Part shown: piece by piece, positions 37,001 through 49,000 of the stretch
How positions within the stretch are numbered: the stretch's first letter is position 1
Layout: the number at the start of each line of letters is the position of its first letter
Assembly (NCBI RefSeq): GCF_029873635.1
Contig: NC_080423.1
Coordinates: 104,017,773 to 104,081,772 of the forward strand
Direction: 5' to 3'
Origin: Malania oleifera
Lineage: Eukaryota; Streptophyta; Magnoliopsida; Santalales; Ximeniaceae
DNA: 64,000 nt
Program-made: the position numbers and the translations under genes
The notes under the pieces: model-generated
Databases searched by the model: none
What the model was told of the DNA's origin: nothing
What the model saw: only the letters and a program-made list of their open reading frames with translations

Positions 37001-40000
37001 TTATGGGTAAATGCCTTTGGCAATTCCTCTTAGAGGCAACCTCCCCTTGGCGCAATGTTATTATAAGCAAATTGGTGTGTTGAATAATGGGTAGAATACT
37101 AATATGGGCCTAGGATGTTCCTTTGAGAGTGCTTGGAAGTGTATTTCACAGATCTATCCTCTTTTTATCCCTTGTACCAATTTTATTGTGGATGATGGAT
37201 ATGATATTGTTTATGGAAGGCATTTGGGTGGGTGATTCTGTGCTTTAAACTTCCTTCCTTGTTTATGTAGGCTTTCCTCATTGCATAATAGAACCATCTT
37301 TTTTTCTTTTTCTTTTTTTAATTATTTTTACAAATGCCAAATGGGGTTAATTTCTCTTGGACTTTCCTTTTCATAGGTCTCTTAATGATAGGGAAGTATT
37401 GGAGCGTACTTCTTTGTTGTACTTGTTGGAGGGTAGCTGTCCTTCTATCAAGAGTGACTACCAGTCATGGGTTTTAGAATCTAGACCCCTGGAGTATATT
37501 CTTGCAAGTCATTTTTTAAGCATTTGATTCTTGAAAACTTTCTTTTTTTTTTTTCCACTTCACCGTACCAAATGGAGGGCCAAAGTCCCCTACGAGATTA
37601 AAAATTTTATTTGGTTAGTTGTTCTTAATAAAGTTGACACTAGCAATTTGTTGCAGAGTAAATGCTTTATCTCCAGATGTATGTTCTTTATATTTTGCAG
37701 AGAGTTTTGGATTTGTCTGGAGTCACTGGAGGATTTGTTGGCTATTTCATTTACAAGTTTTTTTTTTTTTCTGGGGGGGGGGGGGGGGGGGGTGGGGGGG
37801 GGAATAGGATGCTCAGCTTTGTGGGGGTGTGCATTTTTTTTGCTGTTTTGTGGGGTATTTGTATGGAGCCCAATGCTTGTGTATTTATAGGGTAGAAGAT
37901 GTCCTTGTCTATGCTCTGGGATAGGATTCAATATATGGCTTTGTTGTGGGATTTTGCAGCTGGTTGTTTCAGAGGGCATATCTTTGAAAGATGATAGGCT
38001 GGTAGTATTATTTTGATAGGCGTGCGCGCGCGCGCGCGCACACATTTATAATTGTTCTCTTTTCTCCCTGGGAGGATTTTTTATGCTCCCTTTTGTACAT
38101 TCTTTCCTCTTCATAATATTCCTTCTTTTTCTAAAGTCAAAAGAAGTAATTAGTATGTGAATGCAGTTTAATCATTTTAGGTCGAATGTTGGAGAAAATA
38201 TTGAACTTGATGGTCAGTAAAATATTAGCACTTGTCAATTTTGATTCCTTGGATCTATTATGCTCGCTGAAGGAGAAATTGAAGATGTTATATAGTTGGG
38301 AGTTTTATGTTGGTGTTTTAGAGGTGTCTTTTATCTGTTTAGGAGTCCCTTTCGTAGGTAAACACATTCATTAGATATCTGGGATCTGGTGGTCTCTAAG
38401 GTGTCTAAGCAGTTGGATAGTTGGAAAGGAGAATTGTTCTCTTTTTGGTGGTTGAATTACTCTTATTCTGGGAGAGGCAGTTCAAAAATATGATGGGATG
38501 ATGAGGGATTTTCTTTGGTCAGGCGTAGGGGAGGAGAGTTCAGTTCGTAGGGTGGGAGGTGTTTGTAGGTCTAAGGAAGAATGTGGGTTGGGTCTTTGTA
38601 ATTTGGTGTCCGAAAACACTGCCCTGTTGGTTAAATAATTGTGGTTGAAGGTGAATTCTCTTTGGCAAATGCAAAATAATTCTCAGATGCTAATTTCAAT
38701 TGGGTGGAGGTAATCATATTTGGTTTTGGGAAGATGTTCAGGTTTTCTTCGGTGGGGCGGGGACAGCATTGTCGTCTTCCTTTGCTCATTTATATTGCCT
38801 TCCTTCTCATCATAATGATGTGATTCATCTTTTCTTAAAGAGGGATTCCTTTTCTTGGGACTTTCATTTTATAAGGGTTTTGAAGAATAGAGAGGTGTAG
38901 GAGCTGCTGCCTTTACTCATTTTATTGGAGGGTTACCATACCTCTAGTAGAAATGATGATAGGGTTTGATCTATAGATTCATGAGGGCATCACACAATAT
39001 TGGATGATGATTAGGTGGATGAAGGTGGGAAAGTTTCTGCGAGATTGCGAAGAAGTTTTGGAAGGAATCTGGAGCTGTAGTTGGATATGAGATTTCACGT
39101 CTCAGACCATGGAGTCAGGTGGTGCTGGAAGGTGAAAAGGGCGAAGTGATGGGTTATGGTAGTCAATCTCTTTCAGGAACTCAGGGTATGGTGCTCAGTG
39201 GAGAAGATTGGTGCTGTCGGTGTGGAGGTGTGGTGCAGCTGAAGAAACCTGGGATTTAAAAGTCAGGACCCATTGCAGACCAACCGGAATCGTTTGATCA
39301 GTATGTCAAGGGAGCTAGGCTTTTGGCAAGAGCGACGGTCCTCTTAGATGCAGCTAGAGCTGCGGTCAGGGAGGAGATTGGGAAGAGGAGTGGACTGGGT
39401 GGTATGTTTCTTGTTTTGAAACTGGGCCAAATAATAGAAAAAAATGAGGTATGTGATGCAGGGGCAGCATCAAGGATCTGCAGCCATGTGAGAGATTAGA
39501 AGAAATTGAAGAGTGGAAGGAATGGGAAGGGAGGAGAGAGGAGATCAAGTGGGAACTCACGTTCACTTCTCAAATTCAAATTCAGCAATAACTGCCTACA
39601 ACTTGGCTTCCACACACTATTTATAAAAACCCCTCTAAACACATGAAATTGTGCACATACAAGCATGGCTGTAGAATACATAAATACTACAAACAAGCCC
39701 CTATATGCACATAATACTATGTAAACTAAGCACATAATAAACTACCACCTAAACTCAACAACCCTTGATCCAATTCTTCTCAAGTATTCTCCAACAAGTA
39801 TCTTTCAAAGGTCTTGCTTCTCGTACTACATCAAGTCTCCCTTGTTAGAGAAAATTTGGCCTTAAATTTTGAAATGTTGGAGGATTAAAGTAACAAGAAA
39901 ACTTGGATTTTTTGAAATGTTGTCTTGAATGATTGGTAGGGTGGGCTTCAAGATGATCTTCTTACCATTATAGTGAATGACGTGTTCTCATGTCCTTGAG

Positions 40001-43000
40001 TTACACCCAAATCATTCGAGCAAGGAGTAGATGGCCAATATTCATAGGTATGATATCATGCCAAACATATCAAAATATTCACTCATTTCTATAGGAACCA
40101 AACATCTTTCACAAACATGTATAGTAGAGTTATCAATCCAAGACATCTCATAAGGCTCTGGGTGAGGTTCCAGGTGAAGTTGCATTTGGGATTTGGGTGA
40201 CTTTATTTCTAGAAACCAAGTTCATGGGACATCCTCCATCAATGATAAATTTTGCAAATATTCCATAGAAAGGTGTGGAAAAGCTCGAAACTTTGCCCAA
40301 CGTATGAAAAATGGCATTCCTTGGTCCAATAATTTGTCACCATATTCTTGTATTTGTACATATGCCCAACGCAACTATGTATCACCAGAAGTCCTTGACA
40401 CAATTTGGCCACAATTCTCATTCTATACATGTAAAGACACAAATTGAATCTTGTTAATGGTTATTTAGTCTTTTAGTTACAGTTTTGTTAGTAATAAGTG
40501 TGAGTTAGTGAGAGTATTATGGTCATTCCTATTGTACGTACATTTATTATAAATAGAGGGAGAGACCTATCATTGAGTTTAGGTCTTCCATTTTACCCAA
40601 TTACACAACATGGTACCAGAGTGTGATCCGAACTAAACCCTACTCCTCAGCCGTCGCTGGAAAACACCATTCCCGTGGCTGTCCTTCCTAGATTCACCTC
40701 CATCCCTTTTATTTAACAAAACCAACCAGTATACCCATAAACATACTCCCTTGACGACTCACCCTACAAAACTCCATCATCGGAGGAGCCCCATGCTCTG
40801 GCCAAATGCCAGCAGGGCTGACCCCATGCACCTACGCGTGAGTGAATTTCCAGCTACCTTTTTTTTTTCCCTCTGCCATGCTCTGATTTCTTCTGTAGAC
40901 TATATTATCAAGCTGTTACGTCAGTTTTTTAATAAAAAAATCAACCTTTTCTATGCACTCACGGCATTCCGTTAATGTTTGTTCAAGGCTTGTTAAGGCT
41001 TCTTTGTGAGTTTTTTGGAGCCATGGCAGCATTCATATTTTCATTTGTGAGGCTGTGGCAGTGCTATATCTGTCGGTGAGGTGTTCACCTCGTCCGTGGC
41101 GGTGTGGCACCCAAGGAGTGGTTGTTTGTTGTTTCGTGAAGCTGTTTATCAATTGTTAATGAGTTTATTGGGTCTGACACAGTTGGATTTGCCGTGTTTT
41201 TTTTTAACTCACTATTCTAATTCCTTCCATATACCAAAACATCAAGCTGTTGGGTATTTTTTTTTTTTGCTCCAAGATCCAATCTTTGTTGCAACAGTGC
41301 TCTCATTGTGATTTGTTAGTTGTTGTTCGGCGTTAGTAGCTGTCATTGGTGACCTTCTTGAAGCAGTGGCAGTGCTCATAAGCTGTTTCTTTTTGTGTGT
41401 GTGTGTGAGGCTGTGGTTGCTTTCTTGGGGCTGCATCTGAGATTGTTGGTGATTTGTTCATGGTAGTTTCGGTGGTTCACCTCTTCAATTGTTCCAGTGC
41501 TGAGTGTTACTTTCTTGGGGTTGCTTGTGAGTTTCTTGGTGCTATGACAGCCTTGTACTGATTTATCTGTGGCTTGTTCATGGTGGGTCACCTTGCTCGT
41601 GGTTGTTCCAATTGTTCCTGCAATTAATCTAATGATCATTGGTCTCAGTTGGTGAATGTTGGGATGGCGTTTGCAAATCCCAGAAGTATGATTTCTTCGT
41701 TAGTCACTTGTTTGAGTGAACCGTGTATTGTGACTATATCAGATGAGTATTCCAGGTTGCTACAATATCAATTGTCTCAACAAGCATTTTTTTGCATTGC
41801 TTTTTTTGCCCAAAAAGGTAATCCGGCAGTCTGCATGTCATCTTGTATGCTTCCTACTAGTCCTTGGATTATCGATTCTGCTGCCATTGATCATATAACA
41901 AGTGCAACCAACTTCTTTTCTAATCTCCAATATCCTAAAAATCTCCCTCAAGCTACCCTTGCTGATGGGTCCACTATTGCTGTTAAGGGGATAGGAACAT
42001 TAAATCCTACTCCTTGTATCTCTCTTTCTTCTGCTTTATACATTCCTAAATCTCCTTTCAATCTTAAATCAGTTAGTAAGCTTACAAAGTCACTAAATTT
42101 TTCTGTCACATTCCTTCCTGATTTTGTGGTTATTCAAAATTTGAAGACCGGAAAGGCAATTTTGCATGGACTGTACTACTTTGAGTCGCCTTCCCCACCC
42201 ATTGCCTGCACAGTCGCAACTACACCTCTTCAAATCCATTGTTGTCTTGGTCATCCGTCCTTGGACAAGTTGAAACAGCTAGTTCCTATATTGAGTTTTG
42301 TGTCTAATCTTGAGTGTGAGTCCTATCAATTGGGCAAGCATCATCGTGATCCCTTTGCTCCCCAGGTCGACAAATAGGTGCTTAGTCCTTTTATGCTTGT
42401 CCATTCTAATATTTGGGGTCCTAGTTCTGTGACATCAAAGTTGGGGTTTCGGTACTTAGTTGCATTTGTTGATGACTACTCTAGAATGACTTGGTTATAT
42501 TTAATGAAAGATTGTTCCAAGTTGTTTGATATCTTTTGTGCTTTTTGTTCCCAAATAAAGACTCAATTTGACATGCCAGTCAAGATATTTCGATTTGATA
42601 ATGCTAAGGAGTGCTTCAATACTCAATTCAGTAATTATATGACTAACTCTGGTATTGATCCATCAGTCCTCTTGTGCCCACACTCCATAACAAAATGGAC
42701 TTGCGGAGTGGAAAAATAGACATGTTCTTGTCATCACTTGTACCTTATTGTGTCAAATGAATGTCCCTAAAGTCTTTTTGGGTGATGCTTTGCTCACAAC
42801 TTGCTTCCTCATCAATAAAATGCCGTTGTATGTCCTTGGTGGTAAAATTCAATATTCAGTTATCTTTCCTAAGGTTCCTTTGTTCTCCTTTCCTCCTTGA
42901 ACATTTGGTTGTGTCTCCTTTGTCCTTTACTTATCCTTAGGAATGGATAGGTTGTATCCTTGTGCTATCAAATGTATTTTTTTGGGCTATTCCTATACTC

Positions 43001-46000
43001 AAAAAAGGATATTGATGTTGTAGTCCTACTTTATATTGATTTTTCATCTCTGCTGATGTTACATTTTTTGAGTCTACACCATACTACTCTGATTCCTTGA
43101 ATTCTGTTGACCTTGATGAGTCCCTTACTCTGCCTTGCCTTCTAGATCCAAACCTAGAATTTGTGCCCAATCCTCCTATATCTTCATCCAGTTTGAGTCA
43201 TTATTGTCACTTGAATCATCCTAATTTGCAGACCTACACACGGCGACTCAAGGGGGGAGTGCCTCCTCCAGCTTCTCCTATTGTGCCTCTAGTTCCCTCG
43301 TCGGATGATCTTATTTCTCTTGATGTTGGTCCTCTAATAGCTCTTCGAAAAAGTAAATGCACTTGTACCCAACATTCGATCTCTAATTTTGTTTGTTATG
43401 ATTTCTTGTCACCCTCTTATTGTTGTTTTGTTACTACTTTTTCTTCTGTTGCTGTCCCAAGATCTATTTCTAAAGCCCTATCCCATTCTGGGTGGAGGAC
43501 GACAATGGTTGAAGAGATGAGTGCACTACATGATAATGAAACTTGGGATTTGGTATCTCTTCCTCCTCATAAGTGTGTGGGTGGTTGTTGTTGGGTGTGC
43601 AATGTGAAAGTCAATCCTGATGGTTCTGTGGCTCGTCTGAAGGCCTGCTTTGTTGCTAAGGGGTATACTCAGGAGTATGGTTTGGATTATTCTGCACATT
43701 CCCCCTGGTTGCTAAACTTGACTCAGTACGTTTTTTCATTTATTTAGCCACCACTTGTCATTGGCCTCTACATCAGTTAGATATGAAGAATGCTTTCCTA
43801 CATGGTGATCTTCATGAGGAGGTAGAGGTATATATGGAGCAACCCCCTAGGTTTTTTGCTCAGGGGGAGTTAGGCTTAGTATGTTAGCTCAAGAAGTATT
43901 GTATGGATTAAAACAATCCCCAAAAGCATGGTTTGACCATTTTAGTGTTGTAGTAATTGAGCTTGGCCTTCATCCGTGTGCAGTAGATCACTCTGTATTT
44001 TATCATCATACTCCATCGGGCAGTATTTTGCTTATTATATATGCGGTTGACATTGTGATCATTGGTGATGATGATTGTGGCATCTAGGACCTAAAGCTTT
44101 TTCTACATAGCAAGTTTCAGACCAAAGATTTGGGACCATTGAAGTACTTCTTGGGTATAGAGGTATCGAGAACTCTTACGGGAACTGTCTTGTTAGTGTT
44201 ATCACAGAGGAAGTATGTTCTTGATCTTTTAGATGAGATGGCGTTGTTGGGATCCAAACCTGTTGATGCACCCATAGATCCCAATAGTAAGTTAATGCCA
44301 AGTATGGGTAATTTGTTGCCTAACCCAGGTCGGTACCGGAGACTTGTTGGAAAGTTGAATTATCTCACAGTCACTCGACTAGATATATCCTTCGCAATAA
44401 GTGTTGTGAGTCAGTTTCTCGATTCTCCAAGAACAAGTCACTGATATGCAGTAATTTGCATTTTGAGATATCTCAAAAGTGTGCTTATATGAGGATCGGG
44501 GTCACACTTATATTCAAGGTTATATAAATGCAGATTGAGCCGGATCACAATCCGATCGAAGATCCACAATTGGGTATTATATCTTTGTCAGTGGTAATTT
44601 GGTGTCTTGGGAAAGTAAGAAACAAGCTGTGGTTGCCAAGTCGAGTATTGAGTCAGAGTATAAGGCTATGACACACACTACATGTGAACTTGTTTGGCTG
44701 AAGAACAAGTTCACATGTGTTTGGCTGAAGAACAAGTTGAAAGAATTAGGTTTTCCACATATTGAGCCTATGGAGTTGGTGTATGATAATCAAGCTGCTA
44801 TTCATATTAGCTCCAACCCTTTGTTCCATGAGCGGACAAAGCACATTGTAGTTGATTGCCACTTTATTTAAGAGAAACTTGTACAGAAGCTCATTTTGAC
44901 CACTCATGTGAAGTCTGAGTGTTCGCTTTCTGATTTGTTCGCTAAAGCCTTGGGAGGTGCTTGTGTGAAATTCATTTGTAACACAAGCTAGGAGCATATG
45001 ATATATATGCTCTAGCTTGAGGGGGACTGTAAATGGTTTTTTAGTCTTTTAGCATCATCATCATCATCATCATATTATGTGTTAAGAGTTTTGTTAGTAA
45101 TAAGTGCGAGTTAGGGTGTTATGGTCATTCCTTTTGTACTTACATTAAATTATAAATAGAGGGAGAGACCTATCATTGAGTTTAGGTCTTCCATTTTACC
45201 CATGTACTTAACAAATCTCAATTTTTGCCATCTCCATTTTCGCCATCTCCAAGTCATCTTTAATATTGAGTATCATGTAGAAATGAAACAAATTCACTTA
45301 CAAAACTCACAAATTGCAGCAATAAAACTGATTTTTGATTTTGGCAGCAACAATTTCTTTATTTTTTGTAGAAATTATTGCGCTTGCTTGCAAAATAATG
45401 TGTCCACAATCAAAATATCTTGTTGCTGATAAAAAATTGCGGAGAAAACCCAAAATATTGTTGCTGGGACACTTTCTTGCGAGACAAGAAATTGCAGAAG
45501 ACACTTAGAGACTTCCTTGTGCACGTCGCCGGCACGTGGGGCACTTGCACCTTTGGTGAGGGTCCTCTGGTATGGTTTTTCAGTCGAAGATAGATCAGAA
45601 GGTGGGGAATATAGTGGTTGTGGTGGTGTGATGAAAAAAGTACAGGAAAGTAGGGATTTTCTGGAGGGTCGATGGCTGGAGAAGGTTTGGCTGTTGCGGG
45701 GGGCCTCTAGTGGTTAGACGGTGATAGAACTTTAGGGGAAGGCATTTCGTGGGCTTCTGATTTTGTTGGTGTGGGAGGAGGTGTGAGAATATTCCAGGAA
45801 TGGGGTGTTTGAAATCAAAGGGACATGACTGGAATTTTGTGAAAAGTTCAGAACTGAATTTCATTTTTTTTTTTGGCCACAAATTCATATTGGGGAAGAA
45901 GAAAAAGAGAATCAGAGAGGAGTGATGGAGAAGCATGGAATGAAAATGAGATTAATAGAAGTGAGGATACGAGAAGGGAGAAGAAGAAATTAAGAGGAGA

Positions 46001-49000
46001 AGTAGAAATTCAGAGAATTGCGAGAAGAAGAAAAGATATATTAAAGTAGAAGAAGAGGGGTTACAGCAGTGTAGGACAGAAACTAGAAAGAGAATAGAAC
46101 ATAGAAGAAGAAAGGGGAAAGACGCTGCTGGGCAGCATAGGATCAGGGACATAACAGGGCAACAGAATCCGAGGAAGATCAGAAGAGAAGAGAGGAAGAA
46201 GAAGAAAAGAAGAGGGGGAGAAAGAGGAAGATGGAGCAATTAAAATGGAAGAATGAGATCGTGGTTGGGCTCTGATACCAATTGATGCTGGGGCAGGATC
46301 AAGAATCGGCAGTCATGGGAGAGAATAGAAGGAATGGGAAGGGAGGAGAGAGAAGATAAAAGGGGCTTCCTTGGTTAATAATTTCTAGTTTTATTTTGTG
46401 ATCTTGTATTTTTTGTTTTTGTTTTTTCCTTTTTCTTTTTTTCTTTTGGTGGTTTTCTTGTCTTTTTTTTTTTGGTGGGCTCCTTGTCCCCGCACATTGT
46501 ATCGTCCTTTCTTTCTGTCTAATATAGTTCTTTTTTTTTTAAAGGATTCATGGGGGTATTAGTGTAAATATTTCTCCACTTATCTTATTGAGATTAATTT
46601 TGTTTCTCCTCATATCTTATTAAGGCTGATGTAGTTTTTCCTATTGGGGTATTTGGGAAACTAAATCTCCTTCTAAGATAAAGGTGTTTGTTTTGCTCGC
46701 AAGCCTGGCATCTCTTTAATAGAGTTAACAGCAGCAATCTACTGCAGAGAAGGAAGCCTTCTAAAGCTCTGTCTGGGGATATGTCTAATGTGGAACTAAT
46801 TTAGAGGATGCATCACATTTGTTTATTCATTGTTCTTTTGCTTGGAATCTGTGGAATAATCTTTTTGGGGTGCTGCAGGGTAGGGGTGTTCTGGGTTTTT
46901 TTTGGTTTGGTTTTATCCAAAACTGAATACCGAACCGAAGCATATCGGTTCCCATATTTTGAAAACCGTTACCAAACTGTAAACAGATGGTTCAGTATAA
47001 AAAAATAACGGTTCTTCAGTCCAGTTTTCAGTTAGTAACCAAACTGAACCTCACCACAATATTATTACTTAAGAGGCCCATTCAACATTGTAAAATGGGC
47101 TTTAATTTGAGCAGGCCAAGCATAATTATCATTTTTTCTGCAGCCAGATGGAGTGGATATGAGGGGAGAGGAGGCCAGCTTTTATAAGTGGAGGGCTCCC
47201 CCAAAGTAGTTGCCAGCTGATGTGGGATGTGGGAATCAAGGGTGAAGACTGGGGCTGGGCAATGGCCAGGCTGGGGGGGCGGGGTGTGTATGTGAGAGTG
47301 AGAGGTCGGTGGGGTTTGTTATTTTAATTTAACATGATGCAGTGTGTGCCTCTCTGCATGCTAGTTTTTTAGAAATAATTGCTACCAATTACCATGATTA
47401 TAACCAAGGTCTCATCTCACATCAGTAATACGTGGGAGAAAAACTCTCATACTCATGCATAAAGGGTTCTAATCCCTCCAACTATTCAGCCATAATTAAA
47501 TATCTGTGTATATTATTGTAATGAATAAAATTTATTAAATAATTGGGGATTGTACAATTAATAAATTAAGAGTTGTAAATTGGGTAAAATTTTTTAGATA
47601 AATATATAATTTTGTTTATTCAATTTTTCTAGTTTGTTTTTTATGTATAACTGAAATTGAAACCAAATATTGGTTTTTTAAAATGGGAAAATCGAAACCA
47701 AATACTGAAATTGAAAAACCGAGTTGAAACGTTAAACGGATTGGTTTTTGGTTTTTGGTTTTATGGTAATTTTTATACACCCCTACTGCTGGGGGGGGGG
47801 GGGGGAGGGTCATGGTGAAATGTGGGTTTGTTCAAAGTCTCTGGGAGAACTTTTTACTATTTCTTTTGCAGCTTTTGGAAGAGGCAAGGATGTTAAAATG
47901 GTGTTGGAGCTGTGTCTTTTGTGCTGTGTTATGGGGGATTTTGGCTGGCAAGGATTGCTAGGATTTTTTTTTTTGGTAAGATATTACTGATGGGATTTCT
48001 TTGGGAGAGGATCCGGTACTTACCTCTCTTTGGGCTTATAGTGCAGGATTTTTTAAGGATTGGTGTTTGCAAGATGTCATCCAAGATTGGGGGCCTTTAT
48101 GAAGTTGTAGTTTTTATTTTCTTTATTCTCTTGAGCAAGGGCTTCGTGTTCTCCTTTTTGTATCACACACACACACACAATCACATATGTGGTAAAATTG
48201 AGAATTGTTTTGGCCATCTTTTGAGATCATAGAATGCCCTTAAAATTAAAATGATTGGAAGTTCTAGGACAGCTATAAAACTAGCTGTGCTATATGGGTT
48301 GCAATGTTGGGAAACTAAGAAACAACATATCCAAAGTAAAAGTTGCAGCTGTGGTAAGGTGAGAATGTACTGAAAAGATATGAGAATGTTAAGGTGAATG
48401 AGTAGTATAACTAAAAAGATAAATTAGGGAATGAACACTTCTGTGGTAAGCTAGTGTAGCAGCTGTAGAAGATAAGGGAAGGACAATTAAGATAGATTGG
48501 TCACTTGCAATGGAGGCCAAATAACACAACAGTGAGTGAGCTTGATAGTATTAGTGGGGAGGGGTAGACTTTGAATAACTTGGACTCAGTAAGGAGTTGA
48601 TATTCCTCCAATTTTTGGAGGATGTCTTAAATTGTTTGAGATGTCAAAAAAGGATTCCTGTAAGCCAACCTCACTGAGTAGAACTTCATTCTTGGTTTTT
48701 ATTAAAAGTCCCATTGTGCTTGAAATTTATTTATTTCCTAGAAATCCTAGAAATATTTGAGTTAAATAGATGGGAAAATTTTAATTTTTTATTTTTACTG
48801 CTTGGATAATTCTTGAAGAACTTGAAGTTAGTTCGCACTGTTGTGTTGTCTGCCACATCAGTTAATTTTTATTGTACTTGTCTCATGATCCAATCGTGCA
48901 GGTCAGAATGCTTATAAAATTAGCCCAAATTGTGCCTTTTCTGCAGAGTACAACTATACTTCTATATTTTTTTATTGTTTCTACCAAGAATAATAGCTGG

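Noticed and set aside
37590-38045. 151-codon - strand frame with a proline run
   Set aside because: The prolines come from the poly(G) tract read backwards; the + strand LINE explains the region.
39000-39453. Possible exon or gene in GC-richer DNA left of the Gypsy LTR
   Set aside because: Several frames are partly open but none shows a domain, splice sites or a link to HEATR1. Left unassigned.
41649-42377. 242-codon frame as a host protease-like gene
   Set aside because: It is the protease and pre-integrase part of the Copia relic bounded by LTRs and a target duplication.
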